From Alloprevotella sp. (lineage in GTDB: Bacteria; Bacteroidota; Bacteroidia; Bacteroidales; Bacteroidaceae): a stretch of DNA of 35,999 bases. Shown in pieces: positions 35,151-35,999 of the stretch. Every line of letters starts with the position of its first letter. Position 1 is the stretch's first letter. The translations under genes and the position numbers were made by a program. The stretch covers positions 1-35,999 of the forward strand of contig JAFUXE010000001.1 of NCBI GenBank assembly GCA_017477205.1, in the 5' to 3' direction. A model generated the notes under the pieces. That model did not search any database. It had not been told where the DNA came from and worked only from the letters and a program-made list of their open reading frames with translations.

Positions 35151-35189
35151 TTTTGGAACCACAGATTTCTGAAATCTGTGGTTCCAAAA
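35151..35189. repeat. 39-bp near-perfect palindrome
   Basis: Two 19-base arms around a single central base: TTTTGGAACCACAGATTTC at 35151-35169 and its reverse complement at 35171-35189. It lies 40 bases after the YngK-like stop and could act as a bidirectional terminator. Its right arm (ATCTGTGGTTCCAAAA) is the motif reused in the repeats that follow. Confidence 0.85.
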
Positions 35190-35190
35190 G

Positions 35191-35632
35191 CAGTGTTTGT
35201 AGTGGTTCCAAAAATTCTGTGCAATCTGCGGTCCCCAAAAGCAGTGTCTGTAGTGGTTTCAAAACTCTGTGCAATCAGTGGTTCCAGAAGCAGTGTCTGT
35301 AGTGGTTTCAAACTCTGTGAAATCCGTGGTTCCAGAAGCAGTGTCTGTAGTGGTTCCAAAAAATCTGTGACATCCGTGGTCCCCAAGAACAGTGTCTGTA
35401 GTGGTTTCAAAATTCTGCAATCTGTGGTCCCCAAGAACAGTGTCTGTAGTGGTTCCAAAATCTGTGACATCCGTGGTCCCCAAGAACAGTGTCTGTAGTG
35501 GTTTCAAAATCTGTGACATCCGTGGTCCCAAAAAGCAGTGCCTGTAGTGGTTTCAAAATCTGTGACATCCGTGGTCCCCAAGAGCTGTGTCTGTAGTGGT
35601 TTCAAAATTCCGTGCAATCTGTGGTTCCAGAA
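35191..35632. repeat. Nine imperfect 48-51-bp tandem repeats
   Basis: The landmark CAGTGTCTGTAGTGG starts at 35191, 35242, 35291, 35339, 35390, 35438, 35488, 35536 and 35585. Each unit has two related halves of about 24 bases, one with GTAGTGGTTTCAAAA and the other with ATCCGTGGTCCCCAA. Frames are open across the array on both strands because there are few stops, but no start context or protein-like composition supports coding. Unit sequence varies throughout, so there are no constant repeats with unique spacers. Confidence 0.88.
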
Positions 35633-35699
35633 GACAAGATGCCTTCAGGCAGGGATCAGCAAGCTATCAGAGGGCATTCAGCAAGCATTCTACCCCCTT

Positions 35700-35808
35700 A
35701 GTTCTTCGATAGTTCTCCAATAGTTGTCCGATAGTTGTTCGATTTTTATCGGAGAACTATCGAAGAAATATCGAAGAACTATCGGACAACTATCGAACAA
35801 ATGAGATG
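35700..35808. repeat. Inverted array of 11-bp units
   Basis: Variants of T(T/C)CGATAGTT(C/G) repeat every 11 bases from 35704 to 35743. After a TTTT centre the reverse complement (GAACTATCGGA-type) repeats every 11 bases or so to 35797. The two halves can pair into a long imperfect hairpin. AT-rich, no gene. Confidence 0.8.
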
Positions 35809-35999
35809 CCTGTAGCCTGCCTGAGAGGAGGCTGATACGAGGCTAAGACGACACTAAAGCGACGCAGATACGGCATGACATAGCGCAACTTTCCTATGCC
35901 AAACCCGCGTCAAAGAGAATAGAATAAATCCGTCACGGCATCTTCCGGCCACCGTCACGGCATCTCCCGCGTTTTATAAGTCAGTCCATTTGCAACCCA
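35809..35999. other. Gene-free end of the window with a 22-bp doublet
   Basis: No credible gene is seen. CCGTCACGGCATCT occurs at 35930-35943 and again at 35952-35965, exactly 22 bases apart, with different bases between, like the other period-22 arrays but with only two units. The window then ends. Confidence 0.6.

Noticed and set aside
35133..35498. Repeat protein of 121 residues across the 49-bp array
   Set aside because: Unit lengths of 48-51 are not all multiples of three, so the frame changes from unit to unit, and both strands are equally open.
35191..35632. CRISPR array
   Set aside because: Units vary along their whole length, there are no unique spacers between constant repeats, and no cas gene is near.

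Overview
The window looks like chromosomal DNA from a GC-rich member of the Bacteroidales, probably Prevotellaceae-like. The lineage is inferred from several signs: promoters of the Bacteroidetes type (TTTG, about 20 bases, TAnnTTTG), a ParC-type topoisomerase IV subunit, an AAA/DUF4143 ATPase, secreted proteins ending in YNLQGQR-type tails, a dxs-trkA pair, an MmdA-type carboxyltransferase with a free biotin carrier, and intergenic DNA full of short tandem and inverted repeats. Species cannot be read from the sequence alone.

Left part (1-7961). A GH2 glycosidase lacking its N-terminal domains runs to 1900. A 420-base repeat island follows, with a 36-bp perfect inverted pair, a 35-bp x3 array, a strong terminator and a 22-bp x5 array. 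On the minus strand come a small AT-rich-neighbourhood gene remnant, a secreted WG/Sel1-repeat protein, and a tight operon read from 7961 downwards: a Wzx-type flippase, a nucleoside kinase with ThrRS-like N-terminal domains, and nadA.

Centre (8001-24680, mostly plus strand). An IspD/TarI-like cytidylyltransferase fused to a LicD phosphotransferase is divergent from the flippase. It is followed by dxs, trkA, a tRNA-Leu(TAG) on the minus strand, parC, a YpfJ-type zinc peptidase and aminopeptidase P. Three tandem paralogues of a large secreted thioredoxin-like protein with a CGWC motif close this part. The flippase plus IspD-LicD pair suggests decoration of a surface glycan with a CDP-activated polyol or choline-like group. 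The neighbouring dxs leaves open that the IspD half serves isoprenoid synthesis.

Right part (24681-35999). A hairpin cluster is followed by a DUF4143 ATPase pseudogene flanked by two 22/23-bp repeat arrays. Then come an M18 aminopeptidase and cydB (minus strand, no cydA), comEC, and a biotin-dependent carboxyltransferase operon: mmdA, a small protein resembling the carrier N-terminus, and the biotin carrier. A YngK-like GHL10 glycosidase follows. The last 890 bases hold no credible gene, only a 39-bp palindrome, nine 49-bp repeats, an 11-bp inverted array and a 22-bp doublet.

No CRISPR array, complete insertion sequence, prophage or classical defence island was seen. The most unusual material is the IspD-LicD fusion in its context, the triplet of secreted thioredoxin-like proteins, and the recurring period-22 intergenic arrays.
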